From assembly GCA_044226535.1 (NCBI GenBank), contig JBGAGT010000003.1:248001-312000 (forward strand): a stretch of 64,000 nucleotides of DNA, read 5' to 3'. The notes beneath the pieces were generated by a model. It was given only the letters and a program-made list of their open reading frames with translations. It ran no database searches and was not told where the DNA came from. How positions within the stretch are numbered: the first letter of the stretch is position 1; each line of letters starts with the position of its first letter. The position numbers and the translations under genes were made by a program. Source of the DNA: VBCG01 sp044226535. GTDB taxonomy: Bacteria > Pseudomonadota > Gammaproteobacteria > Burkholderiales > Casimicrobiaceae. Positions 15,596 through 25,139 of this stretch are shown here, piece by piece.

Positions 15596-17452
15596 TCAAC
15601 CGCGCATCCATTCCTTGAGCACGCACAGGCGCCAGATGAAGTCACCGTAGTCATGGCTCCCGCTGCTGTTGGCGTCGATGATCTTACCAATCCCGTCGCT
15701 GTCGAGCCCGAAGTCGGTGTTGCGCAGCGCGGTGAGCTGCGCCGCGAGGTCGTCTCGTCGGAACCAATCGCGCAACGGGACGCTGAACGCCTTCTTCGGC
15801 CCGTCGAGGATCGCCGAGGGAAGCTCGCGTCCGATGGTCTTGCGCAGGATGCTCTTCAGGTGGTAGCCGTCGAGCTTGACGGACTTGCCTGCGGCATAGG
15901 TGAGCTCGACGATGCGGTGGTCGAGGAACGGCACGCGGGTTTCCAGCGAATGGGCCATGCTCATCCGGTCCACCTTGGCCAGCATGTCGTCGGGCAGGGA
16001 CACGCTGAGGTTGAAGTACATCAGCTGGTAGAACGGGTCTGCGAAGCGGCAACGTCCGAACAGGTCGTTGAAGTAGGCTTCCGGGTCGATGCAGACCGTG
16101 CCGGGCGGGATGAGCCGTGCGATCGATTGGCGATCGAGCAGTGAGAGCTTCGAGGCGAAGCGCTCGCGGAAGGGCGCGTCCGAAAGCTCGAGCAGGCGAA
16201 CGAGCCGGTTCAGGCGGTAGCGCACCCTTCCCCGGGCGCGTGGCAGGGCCGCGCGCGCCGCGGCGTGCAGCGCCCGGCGCGCCGCCATGGGAAGCTTCTG
16301 GTATTGCGTCGCGAACTTTTCGGAGCGGTAACTGGTGTACCCGGAGAGCACCTCGTCACCACCGTCGCCCGTCAGTGCAACGGTGACGTGGCGGCGCGCG
16401 AGGTTGGAGACCATGCCGACGGGGATCGCCGATGCGTCGCCGAAGGGTTCGTCGAAGGCGTGTAGCACAGCCGTCAGCGACGCGTCGAACGAGGCGTGCC
16501 CCGCGACATCCTCGTGGTGATGGGTGTGGAAGCGACGCGCCACGATACGCGCCTGCGCACGTTCGTCGAAGGCAACCTCGTCGAAGCCGATGGTGAAGGT
16601 CTCGATCGGCTCCCGGCTTTGTTTCGACATCGCGACGACCACGCTGGACGAGTCGAGCCCGCCGCTCAGGAATGCCCCGAACGGGACGTCGCTGCGCATG
16701 CGGATGCGCACCGAATCCTCGAACAATTCCGCGAAGCGGTCGAGCACGCGAGGCTCGTCGTCGACCATGTCCGCGTCGCCGATGTCCGGCAGCTTCCAGT
16801 AGGGCCGAAGCGCGACGCGGCCCGCACGGGCGACGAGGCAGGTGCCGGGCTGCAGCTTGCGAATGCCTTCGTAGAACGTGTAGGGGGCGGGCACGTAGCC
16901 CAGCGCCAGATAGAGGTGCAGGACCTCGGTGGAACGCGCGAACGGCGCGTAGCGCAGGATCGACTTGATTTCGGAGGCGAAGACCAGACAGTCGCCGACC
17001 TGGGCGTGGAACAGGGGCTTCTCGCCCAAGCGGTCGCGGGACACCAGCAGCGTTCCATCGCGCCGGTCCAGCAGCGCGAAGGCCCACATGCCGTTCAGCC
17101 GGACCTGGCAATTGGCGCCCCACTGGTGGTATGCGGCCAGAATAACCTCGGTGTCGGAGGTGGTGCGGAACGCGTGCCCCAGACCGACGAGCTCCTCGCG
17201 CAGCTCGAGGTAGTTGTAGATCTCGCCGTTGAACACGATGACCAGCGCACCGTCGGCGCTCGCCATCGGCTGGTCGCCGGTGGCGAGGTCGATCACCGAC
17301 AGGCGGCGGTGGCCCAGCGCAGCGGGTCCGTCGATGTAGAACCCATCGCCGTCGGGGCCGCGGTGCGCGAGTACGCCGGTCATGCGCCGCAACGCCTCCT
17401 CGCCGGCCTTGTGCTGGGGGTCGAGGTGGAAAAGGCCGGCGATGCCACACAT
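15596..17452 (-). CDS. asnB: Asparagine synthase (glutamine-hydrolysing) family protein
   Basis: A 618-residue two-domain amidotransferase. The N-terminal Ntn-hydrolase domain starts MCGIAGLFHLD with the nucleophile Cys2, then HRGPDGDGFY and VFNGEIYNYLELR. The C-terminal synthetase domain has the ATP pyrophosphatase motif AFLSGGLDSSSVVVA and LTGDGGDEVLSGY. Such proteins are regularly found in XrtA-type exopolysaccharide loci, where they may amidate a uronic acid instead of making free asparagine; the uronic acid genes next door make this plausible. Followed by the acetyltransferase 43 bases on. Confidence 0.87.
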   Translation of the reverse strand: MCGIAGLFHLDPQHKAGEEALRRMTGVLAHRGPDGDGFYIDGPAALGHRRLSVIDLATGDQPMASADGALVIVFNGEIYNYLELREELVGLGHAFRTTSDTEVILAAYHQWGANCQVRLNGMWAFALLDRRDGTLLVSRDRLGEKPLFHAQVGDCLVFASEIKSILRYAPFARSTEVLHLYLALGYVPAPYTFYEGIRKLQPGTCLVARAGRVALRPYWKLPDIGDADMVDDEPRVLDRFAELFEDSVRIRMRSDVPFGAFLSGGLDSSSVVVAMSKQSREPIETFTIGFDEVAFDERAQARIVARRFHTHHHEDVAGHASFDASLTAVLHAFDEPFGDASAIPVGMVSNLARRHVTVALTGDGGDEVLSGYTSYRSEKFATQYQKLPMAARRALHAAARAALPRARGRVRYRLNRLVRLLELSDAPFRERFASKLSLLDRQSIARLIPPGTVCIDPEAYFNDLFGRCRFADPFYQLMYFNLSVSLPDDMLAKVDRMSMAHSLETRVPFLDHRIVELTYAAGKSVKLDGYHLKSILRKTIGRELPSAILDGPKKAFSVPLRDWFRRDDLAAQLTALRNTDFGLDSDGIGKIIDANSSGSHDYGDFIWRLCVLKEWMRG

Positions 17453-17461
17453 GGCGGCGGC

Positions 17462-18862
17462 CTAGGGCGTGTGTCGCACGCGGGTTGGCGATACGACCAC
17501 GCTTGCAGCTGCGCTTCCGCGGGCAACCACGCCAGGCGCGTCCTCGATCGGCGCGGCGCGCCGCCACGCGGCGAACACCATCGGCAGGTAGATGGACAGC
17601 GTCCAGATGTAGCTCGGGTACTCGATGAACGTCGACTCGCTGTTGTTGTAGACGAGCAAGCTGTATAGCATGCAGGCGCCGAGGATGGGCCAGGACCCCG
17701 CACGGCCGACCAGCCGACGCGTGTTGCGGGCGAATTCGAGCAGCCAAGCTGCGAGCAGTACGATGCCCGTGGCGCCGAGCTGCAGGAACAGGTCGAGGTA
17801 GCCGTTGTGGGCCTGCTCCACCTCGACGGCCTGCGACACCTCGCCGCCCAGACCCCAGACACCACCGTAGCCGGCACCCAGCACCGGGTTGTGGTAGGCG
17901 GCATCGAGCACGACCGGCCAGATGTCGGTCGCGCGACCGGTGAGCGTGGTGCTGCGGTCTAGCAGGTAGGACGCCAGCGCGATCACGTCGTCGTAGAACA
18001 GAATGTAGAACGCCACCAGCAGCACGACGGTCACGCTGGAGAGGACGAACTTCTGGAGTGCCTGCTTCTGCAACAGCGCGATCAGCACGAGGCTCAACAT
18101 GACGACCGACAGCGAAGTGGCGCTGTAGGTCGCGGACCCTGGGCCGAGCAACAGGTAGCCGCACAACGCGACGATGGCCACGTCGGCCACCGCGCCCGCG
18201 CCAAGCCTTCGCAGGTTGCCGGCGCGCGCCTCGGAGACCAGTGACCAGGTGATGAAGATCATGGTCATCGCACATAGTTGGCCCAGTCCGTTCTTGTGCG
18301 TCGCGACACCGAGCCACATCTCGAACCCGTCCCATCGCCCGTAGGTCCGCCCGAGCGCCGGGTAGTAGTGGATTAGCACGTACGACATGGGCAGCAGCAG
18401 GTAGCCGATGCGTCGCACCACGCTTTCCAGCGCCTTGAGCGGGTCCCGCTCGCTCATCACGACCAGGCCCACGATCAAAGTGCCGAAGGCCCGGATCCAG
18501 CGCTTGCCGCTGATGAAGGGCACGTCCGACCAGATCACGCTCAAGCAGGCGAAGAGGAACAGCAGCAGGAGCCAGCGGTTGTCGGCGAACAGTGCGCGCC
18601 ATTCGACGCGGCGGTTGGCCACGACGATCACCGAGAGCACCATCAGGGTGAGCAGCACCACCTGGTCGGACGGGCTGCCCGCCGCATAGTCCGTTTCGGC
18701 GAAGTCCAGGAACCAGCGGCCGATGGGGCGCGAGGCGATGATGGCGGTCCATGCGATCGGCAGCCACAGCGCCGGCGACGCCTCGGGGTTGCGCCGGCGC
18801 TCGATGCGCAGTAGCACCAGCGTGAGGGCCAGGCACAAGAGCAGGGCGACGATGCTAGGCAC
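17462..18862 (-). CDS. O-antigen ligase/polymerase-like membrane protein
   Basis: A 466-residue polytopic protein with about ten to twelve hydrophobic segments. The family signature is near residue 360: VEQAHNGYLDLFLQLGATGI, the Wzy_C/O-antigen ligase loop. It also has WSDVPFISGKRWIRAFGT, seen in EPS-locus polymerases. It probably polymerises repeat units in the periplasm or ligates glycan; the two roles cannot be separated by sequence. The start is GTG (VPSIVALLL), overlapping the upstream oxidoreductase by 8 bases. Confidence 0.8.
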   Translation of the reverse strand: MPSIVALLLCLALTLVLLRIERRRNPEASPALWLPIAWTAIIASRPIGRWFLDFAETDYAAGSPSDQVVLLTLMVLSVIVVANRRVEWRALFADNRWLLLLFLFACLSVIWSDVPFISGKRWIRAFGTLIVGLVVMSERDPLKALESVVRRIGYLLLPMSYVLIHYYPALGRTYGRWDGFEMWLGVATHKNGLGQLCAMTMIFITWSLVSEARAGNLRRLGAGAVADVAIVALCGYLLLGPGSATYSATSLSVVMLSLVLIALLQKQALQKFVLSSVTVVLLVAFYILFYDDVIALASYLLDRSTTLTGRATDIWPVVLDAAYHNPVLGAGYGGVWGLGGEVSQAVEVEQAHNGYLDLFLQLGATGIVLLAAWLLEFARNTRRLVGRAGSWPILGACMLYSLLVYNNSESTFIEYPSYIWTLSIYLPMVFAAWRRAAPIEDAPGVVARGSAAASVVVSPTRVRHTP

Positions 18863-19973
18863 GAGGGGGGAGGGCCTGGGCCGTTGCGCCGGCAGCCCGC
18901 GCTGTCGGCGCGATCTGCGCGAAGATGTCGTCCATGATGCGCGCGGTGAGCAGGATGTCGCGGTAGGGGACCGGCGGTGCCGCGCCAGTGGTGATGGCCG
19001 CGTAGAAGGCGGTGATCAGGTAGTACATGCCGTGCTCGGCATGGAAGTCCCGGCGCAGGAAGCGGCCCATGTTGCGAAACCCACTCGCGAACGCCGAAAG
19101 ACCGTCCTCGAACGGCGGCACGAACTGGTTCAGGTAGCTGCGATACGTCGACCTGCGGATACGCGCCAGCACCTGGCGCTCGTGGTCGGCGGCTAGCCCA
19201 TTGCGCGGGCCGTGGATGGCGAAGCGGTGCTGCCCGGCGCCGACCTGCGAGGAGAAGGTGAAGTAGGCGGTAGTGGCGCGCAAATCGACCATCATCACGC
19301 GCAGTTCGTCGATGATGCCGTGCTCACCCATGCCCTGCAGGACGCTGCTGGTGAACCCCTGCGCGCGTACGTCGACCACGTCGGCCGGCAGGTACTCTAC
19401 GATCTTGCCGATGCCATGGCTGATGATGTTCTGTAGCAGACCACCCGGCAGGCGGCGCACCCAGTGATTGCGGTCGCCGAGCATCGCGCGCGCGTAGCGC
19501 TCGTCGGAGAAGTCGTAGCAGTAGGTGCTCTCCATATGCACAGGCGGGCCGCCAAGGTAGCCCGCATGGATGAGCGCACGCATGTCGCGTGCGACGTGCA
19601 TGAACTGTGTCTCGTGGCCGACGGTGACACAAAGACCCTTTCGCGTGGCGAGCTCGACGAGCTCGACTGCCTCGGCATGGTTCAGCGTGAAGGGCTTTTC
19701 CATGTAGACATGGCAGCCGCCCTCGAGGCATTGGATCCCGAGGGTATGATGGCTCGCCGGCGGCGTGGTGATGTGCACGACGTCGGGGCGCGCCGTCGCG
19801 AGCATCTCGCCGGCGTCGGCAAAGCGCGCGGGAATCGCGAATCGCTCGGCGAGCTGTGCTGTCATCAGCGGCTCGCGGTCGCAGGCGGCCACGACCTCGG
19901 CGCCGGGTATGCGGCGGATCTGCGACAAATGCTTGTCCGCGACCTTGCCGCAGCCGATGATGCCGACGCGCAT
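18855..19973 (-). CDS. Gfo/Idh/MocA family oxidoreductase
   Basis: A 372-residue NAD(P)-dependent protein: GIIGCGKVADKHLSQI, HITTPPASHHTLG and EKP in VYMEKPFTLNHAEAVEL. The C-terminal half diverges from sugar-dehydrogenase members (HWVRRLPGGLLQNIISHGIG), so it may reduce or oxidise an unusual nucleotide- or lipid-linked sugar. Its ATG overlaps the last base of the SDR stop (TGATG), which links the two; oxidoreductase plus epimerase pairs often install a ketone and then reduce or epimerise it. Confidence 0.78.
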   Translation of the reverse strand: MRVGIIGCGKVADKHLSQIRRIPGAEVVAACDREPLMTAQLAERFAIPARFADAGEMLATARPDVVHITTPPASHHTLGIQCLEGGCHVYMEKPFTLNHAEAVELVELATRKGLCVTVGHETQFMHVARDMRALIHAGYLGGPPVHMESTYCYDFSDERYARAMLGDRNHWVRRLPGGLLQNIISHGIGKIVEYLPADVVDVRAQGFTSSVLQGMGEHGIIDELRVMMVDLRATTAYFTFSSQVGAGQHRFAIHGPRNGLAADHERQVLARIRRSTYRSYLNQFVPPFEDGLSAFASGFRNMGRFLRRDFHAEHGMYYLITAFYAAITTGAAPPVPYRDILLTARIMDDIFAQIAPTARAAGATAQALPPRA

Positions 19974-21040
19974 CAGCCTGCCGCCTTGCTGGCTCGGATG
20001 TAGTCGAAGTAGCGCCGGGCCGCCTCGCTGAAGGGCACGCGTGGCTGCCAGCCCGTCAGCGCCTTGAGGCGCGCATTGCTGTAGCGACGCGGCTTGTAGT
20101 AGGCGGCGCATTGGCGGCGGTTGAACACCGGCGGCAGCTGGCCATGCGACCATCCCGCGTAGGCCTCCCAGGCGGCGTTCAGGGCGTAGAACACGGAGTA
20201 GGGCAGGCGCACCGACGGAAACCAGCCCGTACCGCGCTTGTACATCCGCAGGAATCGCGCGCTGCCCGGCAGTTCGTCGTCGACGCAGATCAGCACCTTG
20301 CCCTCGGCGTCCTTCGACAGCGCGGCGAGCACGATCGCGTCGGCGCAGTTGTCGATGTACACCAGTGGCAAGGGGTTGTTGCCGCCGAGTGCGAGGAACA
20401 GTCCGAAACTGTCGGTCCCGGCGCGCCCGGTGAGTGCCGCTTTGCCGGGACCGTAAACGGGGCCGGGCCTGAGGATGGTAAAGGGGACACCATGCTCGCG
20501 CCCGTATGCTTCGACGATCTCGTCCTGCTTGGCCTTGCCGTAGGCATAGGCATCGTGGCGCTTCATCGGCTCGCGCTCGATCGGCGAATCCTCGTCGAGC
20601 AGCGCGCCCCGCCGCACGTCGAAACCGGAGTGGACGGCCAGCGAACTGAGGCTCAGGAAGCGCTTGAGCGCGCCGGTTGCGCGGGTGGCGTCGAGCAGGT
20701 TGCGCGTGGCCACGGCGGAGTCGAGCACGCATCCGGCGAAGGACTTGCCCGTCCCCGCGGCGAGGTGAATCACGATCGATGCGTCGTGCGCCACGTTGGC
20801 ACAATCGGCGGGCGACAGCAGGTTCCCCTGCACGATTTCGGCACTTCCGCCGGCGGGGTCAAGGCGTGCGCGCAGCCCGGCGAGATTGCGGTCGGAACGT
20901 ACCAGGCAGCGCAACCGCCCGAAACCCGCGGCGAGCAGCACCTGCACCACGGCCTGCCCAATGAAGCCGTTGGCGCCCGTGACGAGGACGAGGTCGGACG
21001 GGGTGGCGATGGCACGGGCAGTATCGATGGTCAGCGCCAT
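19973..21040 (-). CDS. NAD-dependent epimerase/dehydratase (extended SDR)
   Basis: A 355-residue extended short-chain dehydrogenase. The NAD motif is VTGANGFIGQAVVQ, the acidic and loop residues are VIHLAAGTGKSF, and the catalytic Tyr-Lys pair is in DAYAYGKAKQDEI. RPGPVYGPGKAALTG resembles nucleotide-sugar epimerases, but the C-terminal part (YSVFYALNAAWEAYAGW) resembles 3-beta-HSD-like SDRs acting on lipid-linked or bulky substrates. The exact reaction is open. Coupled to the following oxidoreductase. Confidence 0.8.
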   Translation of the reverse strand: MALTIDTARAIATPSDLVLVTGANGFIGQAVVQVLLAAGFGRLRCLVRSDRNLAGLRARLDPAGGSAEIVQGNLLSPADCANVAHDASIVIHLAAGTGKSFAGCVLDSAVATRNLLDATRATGALKRFLSLSSLAVHSGFDVRRGALLDEDSPIEREPMKRHDAYAYGKAKQDEIVEAYGREHGVPFTILRPGPVYGPGKAALTGRAGTDSFGLFLALGGNNPLPLVYIDNCADAIVLAALSKDAEGKVLICVDDELPGSARFLRMYKRGTGWFPSVRLPYSVFYALNAAWEAYAGWSHGQLPPVFNRRQCAAYYKPRRYSNARLKALTGWQPRVPFSEAARRYFDYIRASKAAG

Positions 21041-21079
21041 GGCACGACCCCGCCTGCCTTCGGCCCGCGGGGCAAAAGG

Positions 21080-21988
21080 CTACTTGGTGACATAGCGGAC
21101 TTTTACGACATCCACGCCGGCCAACGCAAGCAGCTTGCCGAGGTGGTCAAAATCCTTGACAAGGTAACGCGCCGCGACATGGCGGCCCGCGAGCAGAAAG
21201 ACCGGCAGCAACGGCGTGTACACGGCCACCGCCACCACGGACTTGGCGATGCCGAGGCCGCGACCCTCGGGATTCGCAAGCGTGGCCTTCCCGCGCAGCA
21301 GTGCGCGGCGCAGCTGGAAGCCCATGCGCGTGCGCACCGCGGGCACCCGTTCGGACACCGTTGCCTCGAGGCACCAGATGAACACCTTGCCGAGCGCCAT
21401 GGCACGGCGGAAGAAGTCGATATCCTCGCCGCCGCCGCCGAAGGCTGGGTCGAAGGGCCCGTCAAGGAGGTCGAGCACGCCGCGGCGTACCAGCACGTTG
21501 CCCATGCCCGTTTGCCGCCAGTCGATCACCGCCCCGGTCGCGCCATAGGAGGGCCGATCGAAGAGTCCTGCCTGCACCATCCACGCCGGCGGGGGTTCTT
21601 CGAATTCGGCGAACACCGGCCCAAAGGCTCCGTCAGCACCGTGCGCCACCACGGCGCGGTACATGGCCAGGAGCCAGCCATCGTCTGGAATCTCGTCGTC
21701 GTCGATGAATGCCACGAAGTCTCCGGTGACGCCCGCCACGGAGCGGTTGCGCGCGAGCGCGATGTTCTGGTCGGGTTCCACGCGGTACTCGATCGGCACC
21801 GGGCTCGTCGACGCAACCCGTTCGACGGAAGCGCGCCCGGACTCGGCTGCGTCGTTGTCGGCGACGACGATGGAGAAGGTGAACATACCCTCGGTGCGCT
21901 GCCGAGGCAGTGCCGTCAGCAGTGCGCGGATCATCTCGCCGCGCTGGTAGGTGCAGATGCAGATGGTGATGTGCGGGAGCGCGCTCAT
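21080..21988 (-). CDS. Family 2 glycosyltransferase
   Basis: A 302-residue GT-A enzyme: ITICICTYQRGEMIRALL at the N-terminus, the DXD-like FVAFIDDDEIPDDGWL near residue 95, and FDPAFGGGGEDIDFFRRA. The ED dyad of GT2 enzymes is present. A C-terminal hydrophobic stretch (VVAVAVYTPLLPVFLL) suggests membrane attachment. It is probably one of the repeat-unit transferases. Its ATG overlaps the FemAB-like gene's stop (ATGA). Confidence 0.85.
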   Translation of the reverse strand: MSALPHITICICTYQRGEMIRALLTALPRQRTEGMFTFSIVVADNDAAESGRASVERVASTSPVPIEYRVEPDQNIALARNRSVAGVTGDFVAFIDDDEIPDDGWLLAMYRAVVAHGADGAFGPVFAEFEEPPPAWMVQAGLFDRPSYGATGAVIDWRQTGMGNVLVRRGVLDLLDGPFDPAFGGGGEDIDFFRRAMALGKVFIWCLEATVSERVPAVRTRMGFQLRRALLRGKATLANPEGRGLGIAKSVVAVAVYTPLLPVFLLAGRHVAARYLVKDFDHLGKLLALAGVDVVKVRYVTK

Positions 21989-22998
21989 GGCGGGGATGCG
22001 GGCGCAGCCAGCTTGTGGCGCTCCTGGTCGACGAGGTCGCCGCCATTGCGCAGCCGCGCGGCGAGCGCGTAGAGGCGGTACATACGCGCGTCCAGCGGGA
22101 ACTTCCAGGCATAGCCTTCGGTGAACTGCCCGCCGAAGCGCTCCTTGAACTTCATGATGCCCTCGATCTTGGAACCAGGCTCGGGGTTTACGCGACCGCC
22201 GAAGAAGTCGTAGCTGCGCACGCCCATGGCACGCATCCGCCTGATCGCCTCCCAGTGCAGCAGGTTCATGGCGCCGGTGACGGGGTTGGCGATGCTGCCC
22301 CCGTGCATGTAGTACGCGCGGTACCCGCTGAAGGGCACCACTGCGCAACCCTGCGCGACACCCTCATGCACGGCGACGAAGACGCGCACGTGCTCGCCGA
22401 AGCGCTCGAGCTGGCGCCTGAAGGCGCCGTGGCGCAGGCGCCCTGCCACGCGCGCGCGGCCCACGACACCGGTGGCCGAGCGCATGAACGACGCGCGCAC
22501 CAGCGCATAAGCGGTCTCCCAGTGCGCGTCGCCCACGTGCACCTTGACGCCCTTCTTCTGCGCGCCGCGCACGCCGTTGCGGTGCTTGGAGTGCATGCGC
22601 TGCAGGAGCTCATCCTCGCTGGCAACGAGGTCGAGGATGAAGCTGCCGAACGGTGCGGCGACGGCGCCGGGAGGGTAGGTACGGAACACTGCGTTGAAGG
22701 TCGCGGGAACGATGGCGTGGGCGCCGCTAGCCCGGAAATACTCGACCACCTCACCTAGAAAGTGCCGTTCCTCGTCGACGCCGATCTCGGGCTCGAGCAG
22801 CATTGTCTCGGTGGGAAAGCGCACCAGGCGCAGAGGCCCCTTGCGGATCAGCATGTAGGGCAGCACGCAGCGCAGTCCACCGTGACCCCCGCGCGAGGCG
22901 AGCCAACCGTAGCCGTCGCCCTCGCCACGCAGGTACGCTTCGCTCGCGTAGATGCTGTGCCCGGCGTTCCAGTCGAGCGCGATGGATTCGACCGGCAT
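21985..22998 (-). CDS. FemAB-like acyltransferase of XrtA/EPS loci
   Basis: A 337-residue GNAT-fold protein. The central Acetyltransf_6 core shows MHSKHRNGVRGAQKKGV, VPFSGYRAYYMHGGSIANP and MNLLHWEAIRRMRAMG, then SYDFFGGRVNPEPGSKIEGI and MKFKERFGG, the tail characteristic of FemAB-related proteins (TIGR03019-type) found with PEP-CTERM/exopolysaccharide genes. FemAB proteins transfer amino acids from tRNA onto cell-wall precursors; here an aminoacyl decoration of the polysaccharide is possible but unproven. Confidence 0.8.
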   Translation of the reverse strand: MPVESIALDWNAGHSIYASEAYLRGEGDGYGWLASRGGHGGLRCVLPYMLIRKGPLRLVRFPTETMLLEPEIGVDEERHFLGEVVEYFRASGAHAIVPATFNAVFRTYPPGAVAAPFGSFILDLVASEDELLQRMHSKHRNGVRGAQKKGVKVHVGDAHWETAYALVRASFMRSATGVVGRARVAGRLRHGAFRRQLERFGEHVRVFVAVHEGVAQGCAVVPFSGYRAYYMHGGSIANPVTGAMNLLHWEAIRRMRAMGVRSYDFFGGRVNPEPGSKIEGIMKFKERFGGQFTEGYAWKFPLDARMYRLYALAARLRNGGDLVDQERHKLAAPASPP

Positions 22999-23005
22999 GC
23001 CGTCG

Positions 23006-24016
23006 CTAGGTCGGTGCGCGCGCGTCCAGGTCCCCGCAGACGTCGCGGAACGTCGTCACGGCGATGCCAGTGTCGCGCGCGAACGCGAGCACGTTCGCGA
23101 TGGCGGTGAGGTCGACGAGTTCCTTGCTGTGGCCGATCAGCACGATTGGCTTGACGCTTCCACTGTCTTGGCTGTCCGTGCGCTGCAGGTCGCCGAGCAC
23201 GCCGAGGATTTCGCGGCTGCCCATGCTGCAATAGTCGAGCTTGACCGGGTAGGTGGGCCGCAGGTAGTCGATGGGGCGGCGGGTGACCCCCTTCTCCGCG
23301 GTGCGATGCCCAGGGCGCGGCTGCAGCTTCTGGCGGACGCGGCGCGCGCTGAACGCCTTCCAGATCGGCACCATGGTGGTGTGGATCGGGATCTCCAGCA
23401 GCGGCCCGTTCCGATCCGCGTCATTCACCGATTTGCCGAAGCGCCAGTACCAGCCGTTGCGCGACGCGGGCCGGTAGTCCTGGCGGTATTCGCGCCATAC
23501 GCCGCCTTTGTACACCGACGAGTCGACGCGGATGCCGCGCGAGGCGAGGATGCCTGCCAGGGGCTGGGTGGGCTGCAACAGCAGGTGCCCGGCACGGAAG
23601 GCCACCGGCGTGAAATCCGGCGAGCCGACGATGCCACGTAGGTAGTCGAGGGAGCGGTCGACGGCGCTGGCGACCCGGGGCGCGGGGAGCTCGCAGAGGT
23701 TGTACTCGGTGTAGTCGAGCGCCCAGCGCCCGCCCTCGTGCCGGGCGTTGTACCACCACGAATGCAGGTGCAGGCCGATCTCGTAGTCACGGTCGTACAG
23801 GGCACGAATCTGTTGCCGTGCACGGCCGATGTCCGGGTCGCTGCCGCAGCGCTCGATCATCTCCAGCTCGGCGAGCTCGGCGAACACCACGAATTTGTGG
23901 CCGTGGCGGTCGAACAGGTCGGCCAGCCTCTGCGTAGGTGCGACCACATGCTCGGCAATGCTGCCGGTCCCGTTGCCGAAGATCTCGTAGTCAACAGTGA
24001 CAATGAGCTTGAGCAT
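23006..24016 (-). CDS. Polysaccharide deacetylase-like (NodB-fold) protein
   Basis: A 336-residue protein with LIVTVDYEIFGNGTG at the N-terminus (metal-ligand Asp9 region), KFVVFAELAELEMIE, and YEIGLHLHSWWYNARH near residue 80, where the histidines correspond to the NodB metal site in a variant arrangement. GHLLLQPTQPLAGILASRGI and the late VLIGHSKEL also fit. It probably removes N- or O-acyl groups from a glycan or carrier-linked sugar. It sits 7 bases upstream of the FemAB-like gene in the same operon. Confidence 0.75.
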   Translation of the reverse strand: MLKLIVTVDYEIFGNGTGSIAEHVVAPTQRLADLFDRHGHKFVVFAELAELEMIERCGSDPDIGRARQQIRALYDRDYEIGLHLHSWWYNARHEGGRWALDYTEYNLCELPAPRVASAVDRSLDYLRGIVGSPDFTPVAFRAGHLLLQPTQPLAGILASRGIRVDSSVYKGGVWREYRQDYRPASRNGWYWRFGKSVNDADRNGPLLEIPIHTTMVPIWKAFSARRVRQKLQPRPGHRTAEKGVTRRPIDYLRPTYPVKLDYCSMGSREILGVLGDLQRTDSQDSGSVKPIVLIGHSKELVDLTAIANVLAFARDTGIAVTTFRDVCGDLDARAPT

Positions 24017-24022
24017 GCCTCG

Positions 24023-25045
24023 TCAGAGCTTACCGGATTCGATCATGCGTGCGACGAACGCCTGCTCGCGGCGACTGTCGTCGGGATACACCGGCAGCGT
24101 GAAAAGCCGCGAAGCGACCCAATGGCTGTCCAGCAGAGTGTCGCCGACCTCGGCTGGCAGCGGCCAGTGAATTTTCATGTGGATTCCCTGTGCTCGCATC
24201 TGTTCGCGAAGCGCGTCGCGATCGGTCGCAAACACGGGGCAACCGGATGGGCAGGTTCCCTCGGGTAGCACGTCATGCAGCGGCCTGAGGTCGCGCGCTC
24301 CGGCGATGAGCTTCATCCAGGCGTCGAAGTCGGTGCGCTTGCGCGCGATCACGTGCGAAGGGTCGGTGCGGAGGATGTGCATGCGCGCGTAGCGTGACAT
24401 TGGCAGCGCACAGCGCTCGCGGGCTGCCTGTTTCGGGGGATTCGGGCTGCCCTCGGTGTAGGCGGCAATGCCCGAGCGGCTGAGCGCGTTGCTGCGAAGT
24501 CCGGACCATGACTTCGCGAGGCTCAGGATGGACAGCGCGTCGGACAGGATCTGCGGCCGGAAGCTCGCGGGCTGCGGGGTGGGGGCGCGTAGCACCAGGC
24601 CACCGCCATCAGGCAGCGGCAAGGTCTTGCGAAAGCTGTGGACGACGAAATCGCCGATCATCCCCGCGTCGCGGCTCAGCAAGGCATGCGCGCAGTCCTC
24701 CACTAGCCACGCGCCCGCGGCGCGACAGGCCTCGCGGATCTCGACGAGGTGCGGCTGCAGGAAGCCGAAGTAATGGATCACGTAAACCAGGCGGCTGGGA
24801 CGCGCGGCGAGCATGGCGCGCAGCACCGCGGGGTCGACGACGAGGTCACGCCCGATGTCGTAGAAATCGACCTGCGTGCGCCGCGCGAAAGGGCGCGAAA
24901 CCTCCTCGCAGAGGTAGCCCGGCAGCAGCACGCGGTCGCGCGGGCCCAGTTCTACCATGGCGGCCAGCAACGCGATCGCGTCGCGCCCCATGAACGTGCC
25001 GAGCACGTCGGTGGCGATCCCCGGCTTGTCGAAGGTGGAAGGCAA
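24023..25045 (-). CDS. Divergent DegT-type PLP aminotransferase-like protein
   Basis: A 340-residue fold-type I PLP protein: VLLPGYLCEEVSRPF, VIHYFGFLQPHLVEIREAC, AWLVEDCAHALLS and SFRKTLPLPDGGGLVLR, where the Lys aligns with the Schiff-base lysine of DegT enzymes. The C-terminal IHMKIHWPLPAEVG, SRLFTLPVYPDDSR is also DegT-like, but the usual GTSAL loop is changed to MGRDAIALLA. The start is TTG 25045, supported by AGGAG 6 bases upstream. Substrate unknown; sugar amination or a PLP reaction on an amino-acid donor are both possible. Confidence 0.72.
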   Translation of the reverse strand: MPSTFDKPGIATDVLGTFMGRDAIALLAAMVELGPRDRVLLPGYLCEEVSRPFARRTQVDFYDIGRDLVVDPAVLRAMLAARPSRLVYVIHYFGFLQPHLVEIREACRAAGAWLVEDCAHALLSRDAGMIGDFVVHSFRKTLPLPDGGGLVLRAPTPQPASFRPQILSDALSILSLAKSWSGLRSNALSRSGIAAYTEGSPNPPKQAARERCALPMSRYARMHILRTDPSHVIARKRTDFDAWMKLIAGARDLRPLHDVLPEGTCPSGCPVFATDRDALREQMRAQGIHMKIHWPLPAEVGDTLLDSHWVASRLFTLPVYPDDSRREQAFVARMIESGKL

Positions 25046-25051
25046 GCAAAG

Positions 25052-25056
25052 CTCCT
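25052..25056 (-). promoter_or_regulatory. Ribosome binding site deciding a TTG start
   Basis: AGGAG on the minus strand, 6 bases before TTG 25045. The next in-frame ATG lies about 18 codons further in and has no comparable site, so the rare TTG codon is the likely start of the DegT-type gene. Confidence 0.6.
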
Positions 25057-25139
25057 ACCGCGCGCGGGTGCGCGCGAACCCCGGAGCTGGCGCTGTACGA
25101 CGGACCCGGCGGCCTCCAAGAATATCGGAGCCGCGCCTG

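Noticed and set aside
20111..22072. 653-codon plus-strand frame
   Set aside because: Antisense to the SDR and GT2 genes, which have clear motifs; composition (His/Arg/Gly-rich) is typical of a shadow frame.
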